In this document: positions 24,911 to 33,053 of the stretch, one piece after another
Layout of the letters: the number at the start of each line of letters is the position of its first letter
Numbering within the stretch: the first letter of the stretch is position 1
Assembly (NCBI GenBank): GCA_004796425.1
Contig: QZLB01000089.1
Location: 1 to 37,262 of the forward strand
Reading direction: 5' to 3'
Origin: Desulfobulbaceae bacterium
Lineage (GTDB): Bacteria > Desulfobacterota > Desulfobulbia > Desulfobulbales > Desulfocapsaceae
DNA: 37,262 nt
Program-made: the position numbers and the translations under genes
Notes under the pieces: model-generated
Databases searched by the model: none
What the model was told of the DNA's origin: nothing
Seen by the model: the letters and a program-made list of their open reading frames with translations, nothing else

Positions 24911-26569
24911 CTACTCTTCATCAAGATTGTATTCGGGAAAGTGTTCATCGAGACAATCCTGGCAGATACTATGGCTGAACTCAGCAGTTGAGCGTTCTTC
25001 GATATAACTCTCAATCTGCTTCCAATAACCCTTGTCATCACGGACCTTTTTGCAATGCGAGCAGATTGGCAACAAGCCACTGAGCTCTGAAATTTCTCTT
25101 GTTGCCCTCCCAAGCTCAGCAATTAACCGATCACGCTCCAGCTCATCCGCTTTTCTATCTGTTATATCAAGCACGGTGGCAATCATTTTTGTAGGAATGC
25201 CGGTGCGATTACGTTCGACCTGACCATATGAGTGGACAAAGCGAATGGTACCGTCCGGTCGGCTCACGCGATATTGAACATCGTAGCTCACATCATCCCT
25301 GAGACTCTTCTCGATTGCAGTAAGAACACCTTGGCTATCTTCAGGATGAATCGTTTCTAAAAACTGTTGTCTGTCGGGCTGAATTTGATCGGGAATATAT
25401 CCTGATATTCTGAATTGTTCATCAGACCACCAGTGCGTATCCTGCTCAAGATCATGAACCCAGACACCCAGATGAATCATCTTCTTGGCAACATTGAAAC
25501 TTCGCTCGTTTCTTTTCAACTCCTCTTCGACCTTTTTCTGGTCCGTAATGTCATGGCAGATCCCGCCAACCGCATAGACTTCCGCTCCTTTTTTGATAGG
25601 ATACAGGGTATCCACATGATAACGAAGCCCTTTCGGCTCCTTGAGCGGATGTTCAAATGAAACGGTTTGAGCGCTCGCAAAGACCTCCGTGATCATACCA
25701 AGGTACAGTTGGGCTGTATCTGGCGGATATACCTCGGAGAGATGTTTGCCAATCAGAGCTTCTGCCCCAACCAGACCAAATTGTGCCACCTGGTTATTAC
25801 TTGTGATATATACGCCTTCACGGTCAAACATAAAAATATGGTCAGTAGATGACTCAACCAGCGATCGATATCTGGTTTCGCTTTTTTCCAATTCTGCCTG
25901 CATCCGCAGCTTCTCGGTAATGTCATAAATGATTGAATAAAGCAGACTATGTTCATCATCCCGCAATGGAGTTGAATGGACCTCCACCCTCCGAACATCC
26001 CCGTTTTTCAAACGGTGGCTAAAAATGAATACGTTTTTATCCCGACGATGGGCCCGATCCATTTCCGCATCAATGATGCTGCCGGGCAGGATGTTTATCT
26101 CACTGATGAGCATGCTCGTGATTTCTTCATATTCATAACCATAAAATTCAAGAGCGGCCTGATTTGCGTCAATGATAGCACCACTTTTCGCCTGGTCAAT
26201 GATCAACATAACGGCCGAATGATAACGAAACATTTCATCCAATCGCTTTTTCTCGCGAATAAGTGCCGCATTCTTTTCCTCCGCATCCTTATTCAGCCTG
26301 GTCATGGTGCGGTTTGCAGCATTTACTGGAAAAACGATGAAGAACAGGACAATGGGAATCAATACTGAGGCAAGCAGAAGATACTCTGATATTTCAGCAT
26401 ATCGTTCAGCAGTAACGGTTGGGTACAATCGATAGAAATACGGTTCAACAAACTCGAAGATGATAAGATCTTTGAGAAACTCTCCCAGAACAATGTAGAC
26501 AATAACTCCAAAAATAATCTTCGTGTGGGAGAGTAACGGGATTTCTTTTTGTGCAGTGGGCTCAGCCAT
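24911..26569 (-). CDS. Membrane multi-PAS sensor ending in a Cys4 (PICSHC) module
   Basis: The 552-residue protein has two transmembrane helices (about 17-38 and 62-82) around a short periplasmic loop. Then come a coiled coil and three PAS domains (about 108-220, 228-345 and 355-475, the last of the PAS_3 type). The C-terminal 50 residues hold the module PICSHCKKVRDDKGYW ... FSHSICQDC with Cys503, Cys506, Cys536 and Cys539, spaced exactly as in the response regulator at 13461-14090. There is no kinase, GGDEF, EAL or methyl-accepting domain, so the Cys4 module is the only candidate output. I infer a zinc or redox element that contacts a partner. The start has no strong ribosome binding site. 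The gene is transcribed alone, with about 204 bases to the upstream MMPL gene. Confidence 0.88.
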   Translation of the reverse strand: MAEPTAQKEIPLLSHTKIIFGVIVYIVLGEFLKDLIIFEFVEPYFYRLYPTVTAERYAEISEYLLLASVLIPIVLFFIVFPVNAANRTMTRLNKDAEEKNAALIREKKRLDEMFRYHSAVMLIIDQAKSGAIIDANQAALEFYGYEYEEITSMLISEINILPGSIIDAEMDRAHRRDKNVFIFSHRLKNGDVRRVEVHSTPLRDDEHSLLYSIIYDITEKLRMQAELEKSETRYRSLVESSTDHIFMFDREGVYITSNNQVAQFGLVGAEALIGKHLSEVYPPDTAQLYLGMITEVFASAQTVSFEHPLKEPKGLRYHVDTLYPIKKGAEVYAVGGICHDITDQKKVEEELKRNERSFNVAKKMIHLGVWVHDLEQDTHWWSDEQFRISGYIPDQIQPDRQQFLETIHPEDSQGVLTAIEKSLRDDVSYDVQYRVSRPDGTIRFVHSYGQVERNRTGIPTKMIATVLDITDRKADELERDRLIAELGRATREISELSGLLPICSHCKKVRDDKGYWKQIESYIEERSTAEFSHSICQDCLDEHFPEYNLDEE

Positions 26570-26773
26570 TACTTTTTTTGAAATGTGGCTTGATTACCTG
26601 ATCGAAGTTAACATGGGAACCACGCACGGTCTGTTCTTAACGCTACAGACAAATTCATCTTCTCTGATTATCTCACCAGCTTCAGCAAAAATCAATTGCT
26701 GCGTTTTCGTTTTGTTTTGTGTTCACAACGCCTGCACCAAAAGCGGGAAGTGAAAAACAACGATTGGGAAACG

Positions 26774-29095
26774 TTAGAACCGAAGTCGGAAGAACCTGAT
26801 CAGAAATGGTAGAACCAGCAAATCCATTACAATAGCCAGGGATATGGCCAATACCATGAGCGCCCCAAAGTGACGAATCGGTGTAAAGTTGGAAAGTATG
26901 AAAAGTCCGCAGCCTGATGCCATGACTGCAGAGGTAAAAAGCAGCGCCCGGCCGGAACTCCAGATAGTCTGCTCTAATGCTGACTCTATGGACTGTTCCC
27001 CGCTGATTTCTCTTCGGTACCGGACCAGGATATGAATGGTGTTATCAACCGCGATACCAATGGCAATCGCACTGATCATTGCCGTGGCAAAATTAAGCGA
27101 AAGCCCGAGATAGCCCATCAGTCCCATGGTCAAAATGACCGGTAGCATATTGGGAACCATCGAAACCGCGGCAGCCTTAAGCGAACGTAGTAACCAGATC
27201 ATCAACACAAAAATAATAACCAGGGTGATAAAGAATGAATCGGTCAAGCTATCAATCACCGAACGGATCTGATCATTCATACGGGTCGAATCCCCGGTGA
27301 TAATCACCTCGATATCTTTGTTAATTTCTGTGTCAAGAAAGTGTTGAAGATCGTCAATAAGTTGGATCTGTTCTCCAGTGCCATCAATCGTTAATCGAGC
27401 ACTCACTCGTGCCGTCATTCTATCTTTTGAAAGCAGTGATGAAAGTCCACTTGAGTCCGGGTTTTGGCCAAGAAAAAAGAGGCTTTCCGCAACAAATCCC
27501 TCCACATACTCAAAATCGAGAAAGAAATCAGAGGTACCCTCGAATTTTGTATACATCCAGTCAAACAGATCAGTTATGGCCAGTACGGTACCAACGTCTT
27601 CTCGGTGCTCCAGAAATTTGTCAATTTTAACAATTTCCACTAACCCCCATTTTTCTTCAAAACAGGCCGGATCGTCCTCCTCATTTTTCTGAGGACACTG
27701 CAATTCCAGTTCAACCGCACTGAAACCAAGCAGCTTTTCCTGAAGTACACTAAGTCCTTCAATGGACGGCGCTTTTTTTGGCAGAAATGAAGTCATTGAG
27801 GTCTCTACCCGAATCTGGGATAGTCCTGCCAGGGCAAGAAAAAAAAGCATCACCATCAGTACCATGACTTTTGACCCGTACCGCTGATTAAGCAGAAGCG
27901 CCGCTTGAATAAATCGGGAGAAAAGCGAGTTCTGATACTTTTCCTGTACCTTGGTTCCGGGGAGTTTCAAAAACGAAAGAACCACCGGCATCAATAGGGA
28001 TATCAGAACATATCCGAGCATAATCCCCACCGCAGACCAAATACCAAGCTGGCGTATATTTGAGAGTTTGGATACCGTTAGCGTAGCAAAAGCAGCTGCG
28101 GTTGTCATTGAGGTCAGGAGACAAGCGGTCAGCATATTCCCCATGGTAGAGAGAATAACCTCCCGACGGTTAGCACTGGCTCGTGCATGTTCGTAATAGT
28201 GAGTCAGTACATGAACGGCATCTGAGAAGCAGACAATGGCAATCATTGAAGGTAGCATCGCGCCCACCGAACTGATTTTCTCTCCTGATAGTGCCATGAA
28301 ACCCAGCGTCCATCCTACCGCAAGCATGGTGATGCCGAGCGGCAGCATCACACCACGAATGGTCCGGAAAGCGAAATAGAGCAAGATTGTCATGATCAGC
28401 CAGGTCAACCAGAAGAATGTCTTAAAATCTCGCTCAACCGCCGTTGCACTATCAGTCAACACAGGAGAAATTCCTGTAATATGCGTGGTGATACCAGCGT
28501 GCGCAAGGGTTTCGACCAGCTTTTCGATCTCCGAGATTACTGAAATAGCCAGTGATGAGCCTCTGGTCAGCGGTGGCAGGGTGATCGTGATGACAGTCAT
28601 GGTTCGATCGGCCGAGATCAAGATATCAGCCCAGAGCGGATTTGCTCGAATAACTTGGAATTTTTCCTGAAGGACAGCAGGATCGCGAGGGATAGTTTCA
28701 AACAGTTTGGCCATACTCACCTGGCCATATTCATCAAATACCGCATCCTCGACTGTGGTTATTGACTCAACTTTTCGAACGCCCTCAAAAGTGCTAATTC
28801 CCTCTGTCAGACGCTGAATCAGTTCTAGATTATCATGAGTGAGAATATCGTTTGCTTGAATTACCAGCAGGAGCAACTCTCCCTGACCGAATTTATCGGC
28901 CATTTCAAGTAAGTCCAACCCTGCCTGATCCTCGGTTCTCTTACCACCCTCACTGGTCTGGTCAATCAGTATGGTTGGGTTCTTGATAAAAGGAGAAAGT
29001 GCGATGAGGGTAATAATGCCGACAAGACAGATCACCCCAAACCGAAAGCGAAGCAGTAATTGCGTCAGCTTATATGGAAACGCTTTTTCCACCAT
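26774..29095 (-). CDS. MMPL/HpnN-like RND-superfamily transporter
   Basis: The 773-residue protein has about 12 membrane helices in two halves: helix 1 (about 20-35), a periplasmic domain, helices 2-6 (about 227-378), then helix 7 (about 410-427), a second domain and helices 8-12 from about 620. Conserved charged residues lie in each half: Asp292 in CFSDAVHVLTHY and Asp684 in GIAVDNTIHIL. Its size and pattern match the 'predicted exporters of the RND superfamily', including the hopanoid transporter HpnN and MMPL lipid transporters, and not AcrB. It is the last gene of a five-gene operon and starts 9 bases after the DctP-like gene. With TRAP-like periplasmic partners it may move a lipid or hydrophobic product between membranes. 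Confidence 0.9.
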   Translation of the reverse strand: MVEKAFPYKLTQLLLRFRFGVICLVGIITLIALSPFIKNPTILIDQTSEGGKRTEDQAGLDLLEMADKFGQGELLLLVIQANDILTHDNLELIQRLTEGISTFEGVRKVESITTVEDAVFDEYGQVSMAKLFETIPRDPAVLQEKFQVIRANPLWADILISADRTMTVITITLPPLTRGSSLAISVISEIEKLVETLAHAGITTHITGISPVLTDSATAVERDFKTFFWLTWLIMTILLYFAFRTIRGVMLPLGITMLAVGWTLGFMALSGEKISSVGAMLPSMIAIVCFSDAVHVLTHYYEHARASANRREVILSTMGNMLTACLLTSMTTAAAFATLTVSKLSNIRQLGIWSAVGIMLGYVLISLLMPVVLSFLKLPGTKVQEKYQNSLFSRFIQAALLLNQRYGSKVMVLMVMLFFLALAGLSQIRVETSMTSFLPKKAPSIEGLSVLQEKLLGFSAVELELQCPQKNEEDDPACFEEKWGLVEIVKIDKFLEHREDVGTVLAITDLFDWMYTKFEGTSDFFLDFEYVEGFVAESLFFLGQNPDSSGLSSLLSKDRMTARVSARLTIDGTGEQIQLIDDLQHFLDTEINKDIEVIITGDSTRMNDQIRSVIDSLTDSFFITLVIIFVLMIWLLRSLKAAAVSMVPNMLPVILTMGLMGYLGLSLNFATAMISAIAIGIAVDNTIHILVRYRREISGEQSIESALEQTIWSSGRALLFTSAVMASGCGLFILSNFTPIRHFGALMVLAISLAIVMDLLVLPFLIRFFRLRF

Positions 29096-29104
29096 AACCG
29101 TGTA

Positions 29105-30100
29105 CTACTCTGCACGTTGCAAAAGTTGGGCCCTGAGCTTTTCCAGCGCCTTGGCACTCGGTCTGACCCCCACATCAAGGTTTTCCAGTGATTGTTGGAA
29201 AAAAGACGGCCACTGCTCTGCAAAACTGTTCTCTGGCTCGGCAAAGACAATTCGATATCGCTGCAAAACTTTTACCGCCCCGGTGGAACGATCGGAGAGC
29301 GCATTGCTCATCAATAGAGAGAGCTTCTTGATACTTTCGGTCAATTCTCTGCGCTGTCCATAACTCAGTTCATTGAAACGACCATCTTCGATCAACCAGA
29401 TTCCATATGAGTAAGCAATGGGATAGGGAAAGATATGTTTCATCCTGGTATGCCATCGTTTCAGCACCAATAAAGGCAACGGAGAGATCAAGCCATCGAT
29501 CTCCTTACTTTTTAACCCCATCAGTACTTCTTTGGGATCATTCATTGATACGGTCATCCCAATCCCACTGATTCCGGACGTGGAGACGGAGTCTACCGGG
29601 GGCACCCAGATGGTCTGACTTTGCCAATCTGAAATGGTTGTCAGTGGCTTTGCTGAGACGAGATGCATGAAACCGAAACCGACGATCTTCAGTGCGGTGA
29701 AAGAACCGTCACTCAAACGTTGTAAAACAAAGGGGTCGAGTGCTGATCTAACCGAAGCAACCTGGTTCTCAGAGATGAAAGTAAAAGGTAACCCGTATAA
29801 TAACCCATCGGGATCAAGCCCGAGTGTTCTAAAGTCATGTTCTACAGCTAAAAGGCCGGCCAATTCTCCTGAAACAGCCATGTCGGCAAGTGAGTCATTC
29901 TGGTCTTTGACAAAACGCAATGAAATGGTCAGACCCTCTTCAGAGTCTTGATTAATTCGTTGGATTTCCTCGAACAGGAGCGTATGCTCCCTGGTATTTT
30001 CTGGAAAGGGTACTCCCAAGGTGAGATCACCATCAGATGAAACTGCAGGCTGAACATCCAAACTGAACAAGAGCAGGAGTATGATCCAAAGCGTTCTCAT
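29105..30100 (-). CDS. DctP/TatP-like TRAP-type periplasmic binding protein
   Basis: The 331-residue protein begins with a signal peptide (hydrophobic to about residue 20, cut near PAVSS). The rest fits a divergent DctP fold: GVPFPENTREHTLLFEE at the start, a central FTALKIVGFGFMHLVSAKPL segment and an ISDWQSQTIWVPP hinge, with an ISPLPLLVLKRW region later. Such proteins bind organic acids or, in the TatP variant, hydrophobic ligands. The ATG at 30100 is preceded by GGAGGG 8 bases upstream, inside the end of the TatT-like gene, so the gap between the two genes is only 2 bases; an in-frame TTG two codons earlier is less likely. No DctQ or DctM genes occur nearby; instead the RND gene follows. 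Confidence 0.8.
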   Translation of the reverse strand: MRTLWIILLLLFSLDVQPAVSSDGDLTLGVPFPENTREHTLLFEEIQRINQDSEEGLTISLRFVKDQNDSLADMAVSGELAGLLAVEHDFRTLGLDPDGLLYGLPFTFISENQVASVRSALDPFVLQRLSDGSFTALKIVGFGFMHLVSAKPLTTISDWQSQTIWVPPVDSVSTSGISGIGMTVSMNDPKEVLMGLKSKEIDGLISPLPLLVLKRWHTRMKHIFPYPIAYSYGIWLIEDGRFNELSYGQRRELTESIKKLSLLMSNALSDRSTGAVKVLQRYRIVFAEPENSFAEQWPSFFQQSLENLDVGVRPSAKALEKLRAQLLQRAE

Positions 30101-30102
30101 CT

Positions 30103-30972
30103 TCAATTCCCTCCTACCTTACAGCTCTCATCTTCGACCAGCTCTTTCTTTATCCTTACCGCTTCTTTCATTGCATATTCGTTAAACAAGGAAAACGCCG
30201 GATCGTCAGGAACACCCTTATTGATAACATCAGAAAGGGTTGCACAGCTTTGGGCATGCTTACCATCATTTTTCAGCCAGAGTGCAAAAAAGACGCTCGG
30301 CATGATGTTCTGCTCACCGGCAGCTTCTATCGCCCTACTAAAATGACGGTTGATTGTTTCACGCTCAGCCATTTCCATTGCGGCGAGCACTGCCAGGTAC
30401 ATGGAAGCCATACCCTTACGATAACCCGGCTCTAATGCAACCACCCGCTCCATAATGAGTTGGATGATCGGCAGATCTGCAATGGCATCCATGTCATCTT
30501 TTCGAACCCGTATCCACTCAAGCCATACCTCACCGATTATATACAGTGGCTCAAGATCAGCAACGGTGGCATTCTGAATTACTTCCTCAAACAGTGGATA
30601 ATCAATCATCCTGCCATTCTCGAAGACCGGAATCGTTGTGGCAGCCGCTTTCATTGCATATTCCAGTGCCGTGTCTGTAATCAACAAAGCTCGTTCAGGC
30701 TGCTCAACTAATTGAATGCCATAGAATCTGTAGAGTTGAGCCGCCGCCTGTAGAAGTGTCGGATCATCAGGCGTCTTGGCAAGCATTGATTCGATCATGA
30801 TGATATAAGTGGGCAGTGCGTCCTGTACTATTTTCGAATCCGGCACCCTGCTCATGCCCTTGAGGATATCATCCACGGAAGAAGAGAGTGGAAACGAGCA
30901 ACCTGATAGCAACAAAAACAACATCAGGCTAGTTACTCCTTGCTTATAGATGTGGTTTTTTAATTTCTTCAT
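30103..30972 (-). CDS. TatT-like lipoprotein (TRAP transporter T-component)
   Basis: The protein of about 289 residues starts at an ATG at 30972 and has a lipoprotein signal with lipobox LSGC (lipid-modified Cys25, Ser at +2, so probably outer membrane). The rest is all helical, with repeated TPR-like stretches (for example PTLLQAAAQLYRFYG and YRKGMASMYLAVLAAM), as in the TatT family first described for Treponema pallidum, where it pairs with a DctP-like protein. TatT trimers have pores and may guide a hydrophobic ligand. An in-frame start 75 bases upstream would overlap the previous gene and lack the clean lipobox position, so I reject it. The gene is followed by the DctP-like gene after 2 bases, the expected partner. 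Confidence 0.82.
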   Translation of the reverse strand: MKKLKNHIYKQGVTSLMLFLLLSGCSFPLSSSVDDILKGMSRVPDSKIVQDALPTYIIMIESMLAKTPDDPTLLQAAAQLYRFYGIQLVEQPERALLITDTALEYAMKAAATTIPVFENGRMIDYPLFEEVIQNATVADLEPLYIIGEVWLEWIRVRKDDMDAIADLPIIQLIMERVVALEPGYRKGMASMYLAVLAAMEMAERETINRHFSRAIEAAGEQNIMPSVFFALWLKNDGKHAQSCATLSDVINKGVPDDPAFSLFNEYAMKEAVRIKKELVEDESCKVGGN

Positions 30973-30997
30973 GGTAATCAGAGAAAATATTGAGCGT

Positions 30998-31909
30998 TCA
31001 TGCACTGCCTTTTTTCTCGAGATAGCCGGCACCCAGGTAGAATACAACCCCCGGCAATCGTACGATTAGCAGGCCCAAGCGTACTATAAACATCAGCTCT
31101 GCGCCATGTATATATCCACTTCTTGTAAAGGCCAACATCGAGATGGATTCGCCAAGACCAAGTCCTCCCGGGGTAATCGGAATACCATTGGCGATCATCA
31201 CAAACGGAATGTGAACGGCCGCAACAGAGAAATCGAGCGGGTGAGTAATCACCATACCGGTAATTTGAAAACTCAGGGCCATAAACACAGCGGCAATGCA
31301 GGAGAAGAAAAACGCCAGGCAAATCCAGAACGTCATCTCTTTTGCCGAAAGTTGAGGGGAATCATCAGAACCTGATGCGGACTGTTTCTTCTGAGCTGTT
31401 TTATAGATAATCCCTGCCGTTACAAACATGGTAACAACACAGGATATGACCAAAAACCACAGATGACTCGATGAGAGTATTGTGGGATCCCAGAAAAATA
31501 CACTGAAAAGTGCCAGCATGAAAAACGCACTTAAGGCAATAAGTCGGTCGAGCAATACCGAACTGATGGTTTTGACCTTCGCATTAGCCACATCTTTAGT
31601 GATGTAATAGAAGCGCGCTGCTTCGGCCCCAAGTGTACCTGGAGTCACCATCTGGAAGAAGTGGCCGATCCAGGAATAGACCAGAATTCGCCCCGGGGAT
31701 AGAGTAATGCCATTGAGACGAAGCAGGCACCACCAGCGCAACCCCTGGAAAGCTAAAGAGACGACCAGGGCGGCCAGAAGCGCCATGAGCCATCGCGAGG
31801 GCTCAAGGTACAGAAGTGTATCTAAGGAAAGTTTATTCTGAGAGAAAAGCCAGCCAAGAGCGGCACACGCAATGCCGCTCTTTACAAGGAAAATTCCAGT
31901 TTTACTCAA
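30998..31909 (-). CDS. UPF0104/HpnL-like (LPG-synthase TM region) membrane protein
   Basis: The 303-residue protein has about eight hydrophobic segments and the motifs of the lysylphosphatidylglycerol-synthase transmembrane (AglD/HpnL, UPF0104) family: FQGLRWWCLLR (about 54-64), VTPGTLGAEAARFYY (about 88-102), LLDRLIAL (about 119-126) and ITPGGLGLGESI near residue 255. Relatives help move lipid-linked intermediates or link to hopanoid making (HpnL). It has no catalytic cytoplasmic domain. The start is a TTG at 31909 without a clear ribosome binding site, 23 bases after mfnB, so translation may be coupled. The TatT-like gene follows after 25 bases. Position between a furan-phosphate synthase and a transport set suggests a flippase-like role for the product. 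Confidence 0.87.
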   Translation of the reverse strand: MSKTGIFLVKSGIACAALGWLFSQNKLSLDTLLYLEPSRWLMALLAALVVSLAFQGLRWWCLLRLNGITLSPGRILVYSWIGHFFQMVTPGTLGAEAARFYYITKDVANAKVKTISSVLLDRLIALSAFFMLALFSVFFWDPTILSSSHLWFLVISCVVTMFVTAGIIYKTAQKKQSASGSDDSPQLSAKEMTFWICLAFFFSCIAAVFMALSFQITGMVITHPLDFSVAAVHIPFVMIANGIPITPGGLGLGESISMLAFTRSGYIHGAELMFIVRLGLLIVRLPGVVFYLGAGYLEKKGSA

Positions 31910-31932
31910 TGGCTGGTATAGAAGCGGGATGG

Positions 31933-32646
31933 TTAGTTTTCGCGGACACTGGCCACAAAATCACTGACACCTTTCTCAGTAATTTTACAGGTTCGGTCAT
32001 TGCCATCGCACACTGCACCGCGAACACCAATAATGTCACAACCTATATCGTATACCATTCCCATATGCTCTTGCCTTACCGAGCCGGCAAGTGCGGTCTT
32101 CAGACCGTATTCATGGGACAGGTTGACAAAATCTTTCAGTTCCTGAACAGAAAGATTATCAAACAGCGTAGAACCATCTTTTATTTTGGTATCCAGCATT
32201 GCGACATCAGAACCTGAATCCTTGGCTACTTTGACGATATCCATGGCGGAAACACCACCAAATTTTTTGAAATCGGCATAGCCACACGCCACTTTGATGA
32301 TATCCTCAGAGACCATATTAATGGCTTTCACAGAGGCACTCATCATTGCCAGGGCTTCTTCGTAATTTGTCGCACCATAGAGACCAGCTTTCAGGTAATC
32401 GGCTCCGCAATGGGCCGCTCCATAAGAGGCGAGTGCAATGGTTCCGGGGATATTCGGCAGATCGCCTAGTGCCGCACTGCAGAGTACCGGCTCATCCTTA
32501 AACTCTTCGCAAATCGCTTTGGTAACCCATGGACCCTGTGCACCAAGTGACCCTTCTTTGACATTTTTAATGTCAACAATGTCACAACCACCTTTTACTA
32601 CGATCCGTGCTTCCTCAAGGGAAATCGGACTGATAAGAACTTTCAT
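31933..32646 (-). CDS. mfnB: (5-formylfuran-3-yl)methyl phosphate synthase (MfnB-like, DUF556)
   Basis: The 237-residue TIM-barrel protein matches MfnB along its length. Asp25 and Lys27 in DIVDIKNVKEGSLGA fit the Schiff-base site of the archaeal enzyme (Lys27), and Lys86 in ADYLKAG and the later MLDTKIKDGS segment (Asp152, Lys154/Lys156) fit other active-site residues. MfnB joins two glyceraldehyde 3-phosphates to form the furan 4-HFC-P, the first ring precursor of methanofuran in methanogens and methylotrophs. No other methanofuran gene (tyrosine decarboxylase, aminotransferase or ligase) is visible here. AGGAAGG lies 7 bases before the ATG, and a near-consensus promoter lies just upstream. 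It is the first gene of a five-gene operon. Enzyme class is secure; the final product in this bacterium is unknown. Confidence 0.93.
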   Translation of the reverse strand: MKVLISPISLEEARIVVKGGCDIVDIKNVKEGSLGAQGPWVTKAICEEFKDEPVLCSAALGDLPNIPGTIALASYGAAHCGADYLKAGLYGATNYEEALAMMSASVKAINMVSEDIIKVACGYADFKKFGGVSAMDIVKVAKDSGSDVAMLDTKIKDGSTLFDNLSVQELKDFVNLSHEYGLKTALAGSVRQEHMGMVYDIGCDIIGVRGAVCDGNDRTCKITEKGVSDFVASVREN

Positions 32647-32688
32647 ACAGGCACCTTCCTCATAAATATCGGTTTAAAAAACTTGCAA

Positions 32689-32717
32689 AATATATGCGGT
32701 TTCATTTTTCATGTCAA
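32689..32717 (-). promoter_or_regulatory. Strong sigma70-type promoter for the mfnB operon
   Basis: On the minus strand, TTGACA (32712-32717) is a perfect -35 box, followed by exactly 17 bases and the -10 box TATATT (32689-32694). Transcription would start near 32682, giving a leader of about 36 bases that includes the AGGAAGG ribosome binding site of mfnB. It is the best promoter match I found in the window. Confidence 0.8.
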
Positions 32718-33053
32718 GGCTTTATCAAGGGTGACTTAGACCCTGCAAAATCGCTGGTTTTATGCCGGTTTAACCAGTGATCGAAAGTACTATTATTACT
32801 GCGCTACCTCCTTCTCATTGTAACTATTATTTCTTTTTTGTCATTATGCTATCAGCCGAAGTCAATGCGATCTGGCTGTCTATATCAAGCTGGCGACCCG
32901 TTCAGTTTTATGCTACGTTCTCTGGTCTGAATCACCGTTTACCAGATCCCAAACTCAATGTAACTGTCGAGTTATGCAAATTGGAACACTGGTTTTTCTC
33001 TGGTTCAATATTTGTAATACTATACATCGGCAGAATATCAAACGGATAAAAGC
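32718..33053. other. Divergent intergenic region between mfnB and the UbiA gene
   Basis: Apart from the mfnB promoter at its left edge, I see no gene here. The stretch is AT-rich and should hold the promoter for the plus-strand UbiA operon. TACTAT and TATACA near 33018-33024 could be -10 boxes, but no good -35 is present. Its length leaves room for a regulator site. Confidence 0.4.

Noticed and set aside
30973-31047. Longer start for the TatT-like gene
   Set aside because: It would overlap the UPF0104 gene and push the lipobox far from the N-terminus; the ATG at 30972 gives a normal lipoprotein signal.
31816-32217. 133-codon plus-strand frame opposite mfnB
   Set aside because: It is antisense to strongly conserved mfnB and UPF0104 sequence and has no family resemblance of its own.
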